Below are positions 14,993 to 21,705 of a stretch of DNA of 21,705 nt, one piece after another. Each line of letters begins with the position of its first letter. The first letter of the stretch is position 1. Origin of the DNA: RGIG464 sp045643185 (lineage in GTDB: Bacteria > Myxococcota_A > Bradymonadia > UBA4248); contig JAZUKH010000166.1 of the NCBI GenBank assembly GCA_045643185.1, positions 1 through 21,705 of the forward strand, read 5' to 3'. The position numbers and the translations under genes are program-made. The notes under the pieces were generated by a model, which was given only the letters and a program-made list of their open reading frames with translations, did not search any database and had not been told where the DNA came from.

Positions 14993-15637
14993 TTATTGAC
15001 CCATCGTCGGCAGACCGAGCACGACGACCGGAAACATATCAAGCGGAGCCTGTTTGGTTTCACCGTCGATGACTTTTTCAGCGAGGACGGCGAGAGAATC
15101 GTCGAGCATTTCATCGCTCTGCATTTCCTTACCTTTACTGGCGTCGGCGAATTCGGAGCGAGGAATGAGTTCGTATCTGGAAAGGTCCATCGCCTTGACG
15201 AGCACGCCGTAGTTGACGGAGGAGTCAGCGACGATATCGATCTGATCGTGATCAGACCATTCACCTTTACGTTTGATCCTCAAGAGTTCGTTATAGAGCT
15301 CGCGCCAATTATGTTTATCGACTTCGAGCTCAGCATCTGGATTCTGGAGGCAGATGGTGGGGCCATCGGCGGGGCAACCGCTGATAGCGGGGTGAGAAGC
15401 ACCGGTTTCGACGATCGTAAAGCCCTGTTTTGAGATAAACAGTTGTAAACGCTTGGGAGGTTCACCATCGTTGGCGGCTGCACCGGCGCTACGTTGGGGC
15501 ATTGAAACGTCAATGACGGCGATGGTCATGAAGACGACGCTCAAAAGCATCAACGGGATCAAGCACAAAACCATGTTCATGATCGGGGTAAGATCAAGCC
15601 CCGGCGCTGCGGCGAGCTCTTGTACTTTTTTTGACAT
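14993..15637 (-). CDS. ExbD/TolR-family protein with Asp-to-Asn substitution in the membrane helix
   Basis: This 214-residue paralogue starts 5 bases after AGGAGG. Its membrane segment reads LDLTPIMNMVLCLIPLMLL (14-32). The position that is Asp in ExbD/TolR (LTPxxD) is Asn21, read directly from the codon AAC. The periplasmic part (about 45-170) carries CPADGPTICLQNP (about 88-100), a likely disulfide pair, and QIDIVADSSVNYGVLVKAMDLSRY, the family's C-terminal segment. The residue normally needed for proton relay is missing, so it probably acts as a structural partner of the Asp-bearing ExbD from the same operon. It lies 72 bases after exbB. Confidence 0.92.
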   Translation of the reverse strand: MSKKVQELAAAPGLDLTPIMNMVLCLIPLMLLSVVFMTIAVIDVSMPQRSAGAAANDGEPPKRLQLFISKQGFTIVETGASHPAISGCPADGPTICLQNPDAELEVDKHNWRELYNELLRIKRKGEWSDHDQIDIVADSSVNYGVLVKAMDLSRYELIPRSEFADASKGKEMQSDEMLDDSLAVLAEKVIDGETKQAPLDMFPVVVLGLPTMGQ

Positions 15638-15709
15638 GTAATCCTCCTAAATGAGTTGGGCCAGTTCGCACGAGCCCGTCTCATTAATGTGTTCTACTGA
15701 AAGCGTAAC

Positions 15710-16345
15710 TTACTTCGCAACGCGTGCAGAGAGCATATTGGCGAGTTTCGTCGAATAGAGGTTAATGTCATCCATGATGTGTTTAACGACGGCGCTGAGG
15801 ATCGAGTGGAAGATAAGCGTCGGGATAGCGACGATAAGACCGAAAGCCGTCGTATTCATAGCGATAGCGATACCACGGGAAAGCATTTCCTGACGTTTAT
15901 CAGGGGTAGCGCTTTCGAGGGCGGCGAAGGCGTCGATCAGACCGATGATCGTACCGAGAAGTCCGAGAAGCGTAGCGATGTTCGCGAAGGATGCCATCAT
16001 ACCGAGGTTTTTCTGGATATTCGGAACGACTTCGAGCGTTGCTTCTTCGATGGCGTTCTGGATTTCAAGTTCACTCTTGTTCGCACGCGTCAAACCGGCT
16101 TTGACGACCTGAGCGATAGCGGCGTCACCAGCGGCGTTGCAGGCTTTAATGGCATCGTCGATCTTGTCGCCGAGGACACAACGCTGAACAGCTTCCATCA
16201 AATTTTTCGAATTAGCGTTGTATCTGAAAATGATGAAATAAACGCGTTCAATGATCAGCGCGAGGCAAATCAAAGACATGACTGCGATCAGCCACATCCA
16301 GATACCACCGTTGTCCAATGCGAACATACTCTTTAAACTATCCAT
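15710..16345 (-). CDS. ExbB/TolQ/MotA-family proton channel protein
   Basis: GGAGG lies about 10 bases before ATG 16345. The 211 residues show the three-helix layout of ExbB/TolQ: helix 1 about 14-36, a cytoplasmic loop (40-112), helix 2 about 113-140 (ASFANIATLLGLLGTIIGLIDAF), helix 3 about 157-185 (IAIAMNTTAFGLIVAIPTLIFHS) with the conserved Thr pair. It should form the pentameric channel around the ExbD helices in the inner membrane. It is the first gene of the minus-strand operon and has its own candidate promoter upstream. Confidence 0.95.
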   Translation of the reverse strand: MDSLKSMFALDNGGIWMWLIAVMSLICLALIIERVYFIIFRYNANSKNLMEAVQRCVLGDKIDDAIKACNAAGDAAIAQVVKAGLTRANKSELEIQNAIEEATLEVVPNIQKNLGMMASFANIATLLGLLGTIIGLIDAFAALESATPDKRQEMLSRGIAIAMNTTAFGLIVAIPTLIFHSILSAVVKHIMDDINLYSTKLANMLSARVAK

Positions 16346-16387
16346 CTTTAATTTTCCTCCGTTCTCTGCGAACCAAAGTTAATCTTT

Positions 16388-16404
16388 CGGCAGCTCATCT
16401 GCCG
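16388..16404 (-). promoter_or_regulatory. Leader hairpin upstream of exbB
   Basis: CGGCAG (16388-16393)/CTGCCG (16399-16404) with a 5-base loop lies between the predicted transcription start and the exbB ATG. It may influence leader stability; no T-run follows on the minus strand, so it is not a terminator. Confidence 0.4.
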
Positions 16405-16455
16405 CTTAAAAAACATCTAGCGTTTCGGAATTATGCACAAACTCCGATTCGCGCG

Positions 16456-16484
16456 CTTATACCACGTGCTCCCACATCCGACAA
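16456..16484 (-). promoter_or_regulatory. Candidate promoter of the exbB operon
   Basis: Read on the minus strand: TTGTCG (16484-16479), 17-base spacer, TATAAG (16461-16456), with an extended -10 TGG directly before it. This is 5/6 and 4/6 to the sigma70 consensus. Transcription would start near 16449, about 105 bases before the exbB ATG. Confidence 0.5.
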
Positions 16485-16797
16485 TCATTCTTTTTACGAA
16501 AATAGATTTGCCGGTGCCTGGTTCACAAAGCTACATTAAATAATAAACCGTTTTCACGACGCCTACAAACTTCCAACCATCCCCCCAAAAAATGCCCCGA
16601 CAGCCACTTAACCAACCGTTTGACAGTCCTCGAACCTCGACCAAATAGCAAGCGACTTTTTTGTATCCAATCACTTATTTTCTTGCACATTCGGGCAAGT
16701 GTGGTAAACGACATAATCACGTTGACTACATGTGGTAATTACACCTACATGCAGTTTTGTTCATACAAAATTAAATCAACAACTTACTTACTTTGAA
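16485..16797. other. Divergent intergenic region, no gene seen
   Basis: This A/T-richer stretch lies between the exbB operon and the DUF4912 gene. Small open frames exist but none has a recognisable product or start signal. GTAATTAC (16735-16742) is a short palindrome between CATGT and ACATG, a possible operator. Nothing else is identified. Confidence 0.4.
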
Positions 16798-16826
16798 TTC
16801 TGTTTTGGGACGGAATTTGGTACAAT
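16798..16826 (+). promoter_or_regulatory. Candidate extended -10 promoter for the DUF4912 gene
   Basis: TACAAT (16821-16826) preceded by TGG forms an extended -10 element, which needs little -35 contact; the hexamer 17 bases upstream (TTCTGT) is poor. Transcription would start about 55 bases before ATG 16888. In that leader, CAGAC/GTCTG (16829-16833/16866-16870) encloses CACC/GGTG. Confidence 0.4.
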
Positions 16827-16887
16827 ATCAGACCATTTTTCGGCACCTTAACGGGTGAAAACAAAGTCTGGTGTAAGGAGAATACAG

Positions 16888-18003
16888 ATGGAAAAAGGCA
16901 AGATTGAATCCGCTGCCATCAATGCAACGTCTGCCAAAAGCAATGCAGACGCCAGAAAAGACGCGTCTGTTGTCACTGTTGCTTCAACAACAGCTGCTAA
17001 TAACGATGTTAAAAAGGATGCTGGCACAGCCGTTAAAGCGGCAGACGATGCCAAAGACACGTCCAAAGATGTTAAAGACGCCAAAGTCGCCAACAAAAAA
17101 GCCGATGACGTCAAAACTGTGACCAAAGATACCGCAGACGTCAAAGAAATCGACGCCAAAAAAGCCGACACCAAAGCTGAAACAAGCGACACGAAAGGCG
17201 AAATAGATGCAGACTACGATGAAATCGAAGTCGAAGAAGATGTCGAAGTCGAAGAAGACGTGGAAACCGTTGACGAAAACGGCAAAAAAGTCGTGAAAAA
17301 AGTCAAGACCACGAAGAAAGTCAAGACGGTAAAACGCGTGAAAAAAGTGAAAGTTGTCGAAGAGGATCCCAAAGAACCGGATTCTATCTTCATCGACCAT
17401 GGCGCGATCCTGCCGGAATTTTTACCTGGCACGCACCTTTTTGCCCTGATCCGCGACCCGGGCACCCTCTATGTTTACTGGAACTCGGAAATCGAAAGCC
17501 AGAACGGCTGGCGTTTGACGGCGTACGATGCCAATGGCAACGTACTCCAATCGTTCACGACGTCACACCGTCGCAGCGGGCGTGGTTATTTCCACGTGAC
17601 CTCCGTGCTTGTCTCGCGCGTCACCCTCGAAAAAGTCGAGCTTAACGGCCAGACGGGCATGGTGCTCGAATCCACAATCAAAATTCTTGAACAGAGTCAC
17701 AACCGCTTCGATGAGAAGTGGATCGACGTTCAAGATCGCCACGTGGTGTATGAAGCCCCTGCTAAAGGCGAGGCGCCAAACTACGACGCAGCACGTCAAC
17801 GCTATGCCATGCAGCAGAATGCAATGGGCAATGCGGGTTTCGAGAGTGGCATCGCTGGTGGCGGTATCGAAGCTATGGTGGCGAACGCACCCGAAGGCCT
17901 CGTGCCCGGCATGGCCCCTTCATCGTGGTTCGGTCCGTTACGCGCCCCCGGCTCGTCGGACATCCTTATCGGTTCGTCTGATAACAATCTCAGACGCAAG
18001 TAA
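16888..18003 (+). CDS. DUF4912 protein with charge-patterned disordered N-terminus
   Basis: AAGGAG lies 7 bases before ATG 16888; the frame extends to GTG 16855 without support. The 371 residues fall into zones: 1-110 rich in Ala, Lys, Asp and Thr with KD/AKD repeats (LEA-like, probably disordered); 111-130 almost purely acidic (DEIEVEEDVEVEEDVE); 131-157 strongly basic (KKVVKKVK ... RVKKVK); then the DUF4912 domain (about 165-290) with its signature LPEFLPGTHLFALIRDPGTL followed by YVYW; then a Gly/Ala/Met-rich tail. DUF4912 genes are known next to GH57 (DUF1957) genes, as here, which points to a role in alpha-glucan handling or binding. The molecular function is not established. Confidence 0.9.
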   Translation: MEKGKIESAAINATSAKSNADARKDASVVTVASTTAANNDVKKDAGTAVKAADDAKDTSKDVKDAKVANKKADDVKTVTKDTADVKEIDAKKADTKAETSDTKGEIDADYDEIEVEEDVEVEEDVETVDENGKKVVKKVKTTKKVKTVKRVKKVKVVEEDPKEPDSIFIDHGAILPEFLPGTHLFALIRDPGTLYVYWNSEIESQNGWRLTAYDANGNVLQSFTTSHRRSGRGYFHVTSVLVSRVTLEKVELNGQTGMVLESTIKILEQSHNRFDEKWIDVQDRHVVYEAPAKGEAPNYDAARQRYAMQQNAMGNAGFESGIAGGGIEAMVANAPEGLVPGMAPSSWFGPLRAPGSSDILIGSSDNNLRRK

Positions 18004-18040
18004 TCTCGTTTTTTAAGTTCAGACTTTATCGAAAACTTCG

Positions 18041-18055
18041 CGGCGCAACGCGCCG
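18041..18055 (+). promoter_or_regulatory. Short hairpin between the DUF4912 and GH57 genes
   Basis: CGGCGC (18041-18046)/GCGCCG (18050-18055) with loop AAC ends 20 bases before the GH57 start. There is no T-run, so it is not a terminator; it may tune the relative expression of the two genes. Confidence 0.4.
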
Positions 18056-18075
18056 ATTCAATAAGGATGTATCCT

Positions 18076-19704
18076 ATGAGTTTACAAGGCTATTTAAGCA
18101 TCGTCCTGCATGCCCACCTCCCATTTATCCGTCACCCCGAATATCCCGATTTTCTTGAAGAAGACTGGCTTTTTGAAGCCATGACTGAGACATACATCCC
18201 ACTTCTTCGCATGATGCGCCGCCTGACAGACGACAAGATCCGCTGGCGTCTGACCATGAGCCTGACCCCGCCGCTCTGCGAAATGCTCTCTGATCCGCTT
18301 CTTCAAGAACGCTACGTTGGTCACCTCACCAAGCTCGAAGAACTCGCCCAAAAACAGAAGATCGCCAAACTCGGCACGCCTTTCCAAGATGCGGCAGCCT
18401 CTGCAGCCTACGAATTGTCCGAGACCAAACGCCTCTTCTGCGATGAATGGCACCGTCAGATCCTGCCCGTCTTCAAACAATTCCAGGATGAAGGTTCTCT
18501 CGAGATCATCACGTGTGGTGCGACCCATGGTTTCCTGCCGTTAATGGAAACCGACGAAGCCCGTCGTGCACAAATCTCGATCGCCGTAAACAACTACAAA
18601 AAGCATTTTGGTCGTGCCCCGCGTGGCATCTGGCTTCCTGAATGCGCCTTCGTGCCTGGCATCGACGCGATCCTGGCCGAAAACGGCATCCGTTTCTTCA
18701 TCATTGAGTCTCACGGATTGACGCAGTCGAACCCGCCTGCCCGTTATGGCACGTTCCGTCCGTGTGTGACGCCGACCGGTGTTGCAGCGTTTGCCCGTGA
18801 CCTCGAAAGCTCACAACAAGTCTGGAGCGCCGAAGTTGGTTACCCCGGCCACCCTGACTATCGCGAATTCTACCGCGACCTTGGCTTCGACCTTCCGTAT
18901 GCCGAAGTCAAACCCTATCTGCACGCCGACGGCGTTCGTCGTAACACCGGTCTCAAATTCCACCGCATCACCGGCAAACTGCCCTTGGATCGCAAGGAAC
19001 CGTACGTCCCGAGCTGGGCTGCCGACCGCGCGGCAGAACACGCTGGCAACTTCCTCTTCAACCGCCAGCAACAGTGCCGCTACCTCAAACAGGTCCTTGG
19101 CACCACACCCCACATCACTGCGCCTTACGACGCCGAACTCTACGGTCATTGGTGGTACGAAGGTCCCCAGTTTATCGAAATGTTGATGCGTAAATCAGCC
19201 TGCGATCAGGACGAGATCCAGATGATCACGCCAAGCGAATATCTTGCCACAGAAACAGTTCACCAGGAAGTCGTTCCCTGCCTCTCCAGCTGGGGCGCTA
19301 AAGGCTTCTTCGAAGTTTGGCTCAATGAAGGCAATGACTGGATCTACCCGCACCTCCACTGCGCCGAAGAACACATGGTCGAACTCACACGCCGCTTCCC
19401 GAACGCCGACGGTTTGCTCAAACGCGCCCTGAATCAGGCAGCCCGTGAGCTCCTGCTCGCCCAAGCCTCCGACTGGGCCTTCATCATCACGACCAATACC
19501 TCAGTCGAATACGCCGAAAAACGCACCCGTGATCACATTTCACGCTTTAACGGCATCTACCAGCAGATCGTCGAAAATCGACTCGAACCCCAGTGGATCG
19601 CTGAGCTCGAATGGAAAGACTCCATCTTCCAGGAAATCGATTATCACGCCTACGCCCCGGTCGATCACGAACCCAACGCCGGCGCCGTTTATATGTCTAA
19701 ATAA
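18076..19704 (+). CDS. GH57-family 1,4-alpha-glucan branching enzyme (DUF1957 type)
   Basis: ATG 18076 has AAGGA eight bases upstream; ATG 18067 would put it directly against the codon. The 542-residue protein carries the GH57 motifs: LHAHLPFIRHPE (11-22) with the paired His, GIWLPECAFVPG (184-195) with the expected nucleophile Glu189, and TAPYDAELYGHWWYEG (348-363) with the expected acid/base Asp352, followed by a helical domain and the Trp-containing HLHCAEEHM to DWAF region. This matches the TK1436-type branching enzymes that make alpha-1,6 branches in glycogen. The length fits the family. The cytoplasmic enzyme is probably co-expressed with the DUF4912 gene 72 bases upstream. Its specificity (branching versus alpha-amylase) is inferred from the motifs. 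Confidence 0.93.
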   Translation: MSLQGYLSIVLHAHLPFIRHPEYPDFLEEDWLFEAMTETYIPLLRMMRRLTDDKIRWRLTMSLTPPLCEMLSDPLLQERYVGHLTKLEELAQKQKIAKLGTPFQDAAASAAYELSETKRLFCDEWHRQILPVFKQFQDEGSLEIITCGATHGFLPLMETDEARRAQISIAVNNYKKHFGRAPRGIWLPECAFVPGIDAILAENGIRFFIIESHGLTQSNPPARYGTFRPCVTPTGVAAFARDLESSQQVWSAEVGYPGHPDYREFYRDLGFDLPYAEVKPYLHADGVRRNTGLKFHRITGKLPLDRKEPYVPSWAADRAAEHAGNFLFNRQQQCRYLKQVLGTTPHITAPYDAELYGHWWYEGPQFIEMLMRKSACDQDEIQMITPSEYLATETVHQEVVPCLSSWGAKGFFEVWLNEGNDWIYPHLHCAEEHMVELTRRFPNADGLLKRALNQAARELLLAQASDWAFIITTNTSVEYAEKRTRDHISRFNGIYQQIVENRLEPQWIAELEWKDSIFQEIDYHAYAPVDHEPNAGAVYMSK

Positions 19705-19726
19705 TTCGGTCTTTTGACCATTCCAT

Positions 19727-19759
19727 CCCCGAAATGCCCACATTTCGGGGATTTTTTTT
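19727..19759 (+). terminator. Intrinsic terminator after the GH57 gene
   Basis: A 10-bp perfect stem CCCCGAAATG (19727-19736)/CATTTCGGGG (19741-19750) with a 4-base loop is followed by A and eight Ts. It lies 22 bases after the stop codon. Confidence 0.93.
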
Positions 19760-19836
19760 GCCCGTTCGTAACGATTCAGCCAGGGCTTTTTAGTCTGGTC
19801 AGATAATTGAATAAACTCAACCTCTGACCATTCTAT

Positions 19837-19869
19837 CCCCGAAATGCCTACATTTCGGGGATTTTTTTT
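19837..19869 (+). terminator. Duplicate of the GH57 terminator
   Basis: The same 10-bp stem and eight-T run recur 110 bases downstream with one loop change (CCCA to CCTA). It is a back-up terminator produced by duplication of the whole unit. Confidence 0.88.
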
Positions 19870-19885
19870 GCCTAATCATGACTAG

Positions 19886-20119
19886 TCAGTCAGGGCTTTT
19901 TAGTCTGGTCAGATATTTGAATAAACTCAACCTCAACAAAGCCAAAGGCATGCAGGCTGAGATTATACGAGCAGACGCAATCTGTTCGAAGCCAAGTGTC
20001 GCGACATAATTTGTGTAAAGACGTGCGATGCGACCGATGCCGTGCCGAAGTGTCCGTTCTGCTTCCAAACAAGCCATAACGGCCTGTGAGCGTGCAACGC
20101 TTATTCCTTGACTAGTCAT
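19886..20119 (-). CDS. Hypothetical small ORF (77 aa), doubtful
   Basis: ATG 20119 opens a 77-residue frame that ends inside the second 110-bp unit, with the tail LFKYLTRLKSPD. It is not recognised. It lacks a usable ribosome-binding site, since the only AAGGAG lies inside the terminator hairpin upstream. It could be the remnant of a larger gene, such as a transposase end, because the flanking TGACTAGTCA copies suggest rearrangement here. Low confidence that it is expressed. Confidence 0.2.
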   Translation of the reverse strand: MTSQGISVARSQAVMACLEAERTLRHGIGRIARLYTNYVATLGFEQIASARIISACMPLALLRLSLFKYLTRLKSPD

Positions 20120-20129
20120 TATGGAAAAC

Positions 20130-20164
20130 AAAAAAGGCGGCTCCTTTCGGAACCGCCTTTTTTT
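20130..20164 (-). terminator. Bidirectional intrinsic terminator (TPR gene)
   Basis: GGCGG (20136-20140)/CCGCC (20153-20157), with an inner TCC/GGA pairing, is flanked by six As and seven Ts, so it works in both directions. It lies about 35 bases after the minus-strand stop at 20197. Confidence 0.88.
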
Positions 20165-20173
20165 AGCGTTATG

Positions 20174-20192
20174 GTGAGGGATTCCCCCTCAC
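20174..20192 (-). other. Hairpin directly after the TPR gene stop
   Basis: GTGAGGG (20174-20180)/CCCTCAC (20186-20192) with a 5-base loop lies 4 bases after the stop and before the T-run terminator. It may stabilise the mRNA end. Confidence 0.5.
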
Positions 20193-20196
20193 GCGA

Positions 20197-21705
20197 TTAC
20201 TCTTCGAAGCCGTAGGCGATGCCGAGGCCTTCGCGGAGCTGGAAGTATTCTTCACTCATAGCGAAGTTCACGAGATCGTTCTTGAGGTCGTTCTTATCGA
20301 GTTTAGAGATACGGTTTTCATCGTAGTCGATGCAGTTGACAGCAGCTTCGATATCGCCACCACAAAGGAGGAGACCGACGCGGTTGCAAGTGTATTCGAC
20401 GCCTTTGAGCCAAACGGAGACGTTCATTTCGACTTCATTTCTCATCATCGGCCCCATTGCATTTTCGAGCTGATTACGCTGAATAACGTTGAGGTTCGAA
20501 ATAGCTTTGTGGACGTTGAGCATTTCGCTTGAGGTCGCAGCTTTGCGCTGGAACAAGACGTAGCAGGACATGATGAGTTCCTTGATCATCGCGGACTGAA
20601 GCTGGATGCCGGCCATCGGGAAGTAGCTCTGGAGGTAACAGAGTTTAGCGAGCGTGAAAGCGAGCATACGCTGCGGGAATTCACCCATGAGCACGTTACG
20701 AGCAAGGAGGAAGCAGTCGGACTTAAGGTTACCGAGCATACCACCGTAGTTGAGAAGATCCGTGCAGTAAACGGTCGGCGTGTGTTGCATACCGAGCATT
20801 CTGCTGATGTTGTTGAAAATCTTCCAGAAGACGAGTTCTTCATTCTGTTTGAATTCGTCTTTACGTTTGTTGATGTTGTAATCCTTTTCCGTCTTCACGA
20901 AGATCGGCTGAAGCGGCATGAGGTTCTGGATGATCTTGTTGAGTTCGTTGTTGACGCTGCTGTGCCACAAGAGTTTGTTAGCTTCAGCAGTGACGCGGCG
21001 GCGATCATCGAGTTCCTGGAAGCCATCATCGGGAACGACGATGTTACGGAGCTGGAGGACGTCATCATCGGCCATGCCTTTGTAGTTCATGACTTCAGCG
21101 ACGCAATAGGCGCGATCATACTGTTTGGTGTTGTAATACAACATGAAGAGCATTCTGTAGTTATTCTTCATGTCATCGCCAGAGAGTTTGATGCTCGGGT
21201 TGAGAATGATCTTACGAATTTCTTCGATAGCTTCGTCGTAGCTCTGGATCTTGCGATAGAGTTCCGCGAGGATGCTATGAAGCTTGACGTCGTTGGGGTT
21301 GATCTCGGTCGCAGTTTTGAAGGCTGCAATAGCATTATCCCACTGTTGCAGACGCGTACGATAGATTTCGCCGAGACCGTACCAGAGGAGGAGACGCGTA
21401 TCTTTGAGCTGATCGTTTTTGTCGTCGTTGACACGTTTGATCATCTTGCGATAGTTGCGTTCGAGGTTTTCCCAATCGCGGGCGCCCGTAAGGAGTCGGT
21501 CGATGGCTTCGAAGGCGCGAAGTTCATTGACGTTGGTATCGAGCGTGAGGTTGAAGTACTCGATAGCCTTTTCGGCGTTCTGAACTTCGTCACGATAGAT
21601 AACAGCGATGGTGTAGTAGTATTTCGCGACTTTTTCATCATTTTCTTCACCTTCGCAGAGGCGAATAATGATGTCGATAGCCTGATCCCACTGACCATTG
21701 GCGTG
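20197..21705 (-). CDS. TPR-repeat protein, N-terminus outside the window
   Basis: The frame is open from the window edge to TAA 20197, giving 502 visible residues; the ATG at 21444 is internal. The first part (from HANGQWDQAIDI) contains tetratricopeptide units: AEKAIEYFNLTLDTNVNELRAFEAI, then WDNAIAAFKTATEINPNDVKLHSIL (written here only as markers; spacing about 34-40 residues), and SYDEAIEEIRKII. The rest (about 220-502) is helical without a domain I recognise, with many Met and Leu residues (MLGMQHTPTVYC, CYLQSYFPMAGIQLQSAM). No signal peptide or membrane helix is visible, so it is probably a cytoplasmic scaffold. It ends in a double hairpin/terminator. Confidence 0.85.
   Translation of the reverse strand, partial: HANGQWDQAIDIIIRLCEGEENDEKVAKYYYTIAVIYRDEVQNAEKAIEYFNLTLDTNVNELRAFEAIDRLLTGARDWENLERNYRKMIKRVNDDKNDQLKDTRLLLWYGLGEIYRTRLQQWDNAIAAFKTATEINPNDVKLHSILAELYRKIQSYDEAIEEIRKIILNPSIKLSGDDMKNNYRMLFMLYYNTKQYDRAYCVAEVMNYKGMADDDVLQLRNIVVPDDGFQELDDRRRVTAEANKLLWHSSVNNELNKIIQNLMPLQPIFVKTEKDYNINKRKDEFKQNEELVFWKIFNNISRMLGMQHTPTVYCTDLLNYGGMLGNLKSDCFLLARNVLMGEFPQRMLAFTLAKLCYLQSYFPMAGIQLQSAMIKELIMSCYVLFQRKAATSSEMLNVHKAISNLNVIQRNQLENAMGPMMRNEVEMNVSVWLKGVEYTCNRVGLLLCGGDIEAAVNCIDYDENRISKLDKNDLKNDLVNFAMSEEYFQLREGLGIAYGFEE

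Larger units (their letters stand above)
19715..19934. repeat. Two tandem 110-bp units, each with a terminator hairpin
   Basis: Units 19715-19824 and 19825-19934 agree at about 99 of 110 positions. Each holds CCCCGAAATG/CATTTCGGGG, a T-run, and GGGCTTTTTAGTCTGGTCAG followed by TTGAATAAACTCAACCTC. Most differences cluster in 19762-19780 against 19872-19890. The second unit contains the palindrome TGACTAGTCA. Confidence 0.9.

Noticed and set aside
15779..16336. Plus-strand ORF of 185 codons opposite exbB
   Set aside because: It is antisense to a clear ExbB protein.
16523..16720. Minus-strand ORF of 65 codons in the divergent intergenic region
   Set aside because: It has no start signal and no similarity recognised; its position conflicts with nothing but is unsupported.

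Overview
The window looks like a chromosomal piece of a moderate-GC deltaproteobacterial lineage, most likely Myxococcota or a close relative. I infer this from the gene content: Hanks-type kinases, a giant lipoprotein built of NCGxCG repeats, an AgmX/PglI-type energy-transduction protein with ExbB and two ExbD proteins, and a DUF4912 gene next to a GH57 branching-enzyme gene. No rRNA, tRNA, CRISPR array or intact insertion sequence was seen.

Layout. 1-421 (-) is the N-terminal part of a Ser/Thr protein kinase whose end lies outside the window. 422-900 is non-coding, with a hairpin-mosaic repeat and a structured leader. 901-6000 (+) encodes a 1699-residue Cys-rich lipoprotein with about 32 repeats. 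6001-6487 holds a second repeat copy and a promoter with an operator-like inverted repeat. 6488-7963 (+) encodes a serpin lipoprotein. 7963-8160 is the third and best repeat copy, lying between convergent genes and supplying the last codons of the second kinase, 8118-9803 (-). Then come three minus-strand genes in the order HD-domain alarmone-hydrolase-like protein, dapD, parvulin-type lipoprotein (12645 down to 10015). A long inverted repeat (12706-12779) and a terminator separate them from a four-gene minus-strand operon, exbB - exbD (Asp to Asn) - exbD - agmX-like (16345 down to 12873). From a divergent promoter region, DUF4912 and GH57 genes run to 19704. A tandemly duplicated 110-bp unit containing a terminator follows, and then a TPR-type protein (-) whose start is outside the window.

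How the parts may work together. The ExbB/ExbD/AgmX set reads as a proton-driven inner-membrane motor that moves an envelope-spanning protein; the Asn variant of ExbD suggests asymmetric subunits. DUF4912 plus GH57 suggests glycogen or alpha-glucan branching. The left third (two closely similar kinases, a long disulfide-rich surface rod, a surface protease inhibitor) looks like a cell-surface interaction or signalling island tied together by the repeat family. The most novel items are the hairpin-mosaic repeat, which shows compensatory base changes and forms a protein tail, the Cys-rich protein with its structured leader, and the Asp-to-Asn ExbD paralogue.
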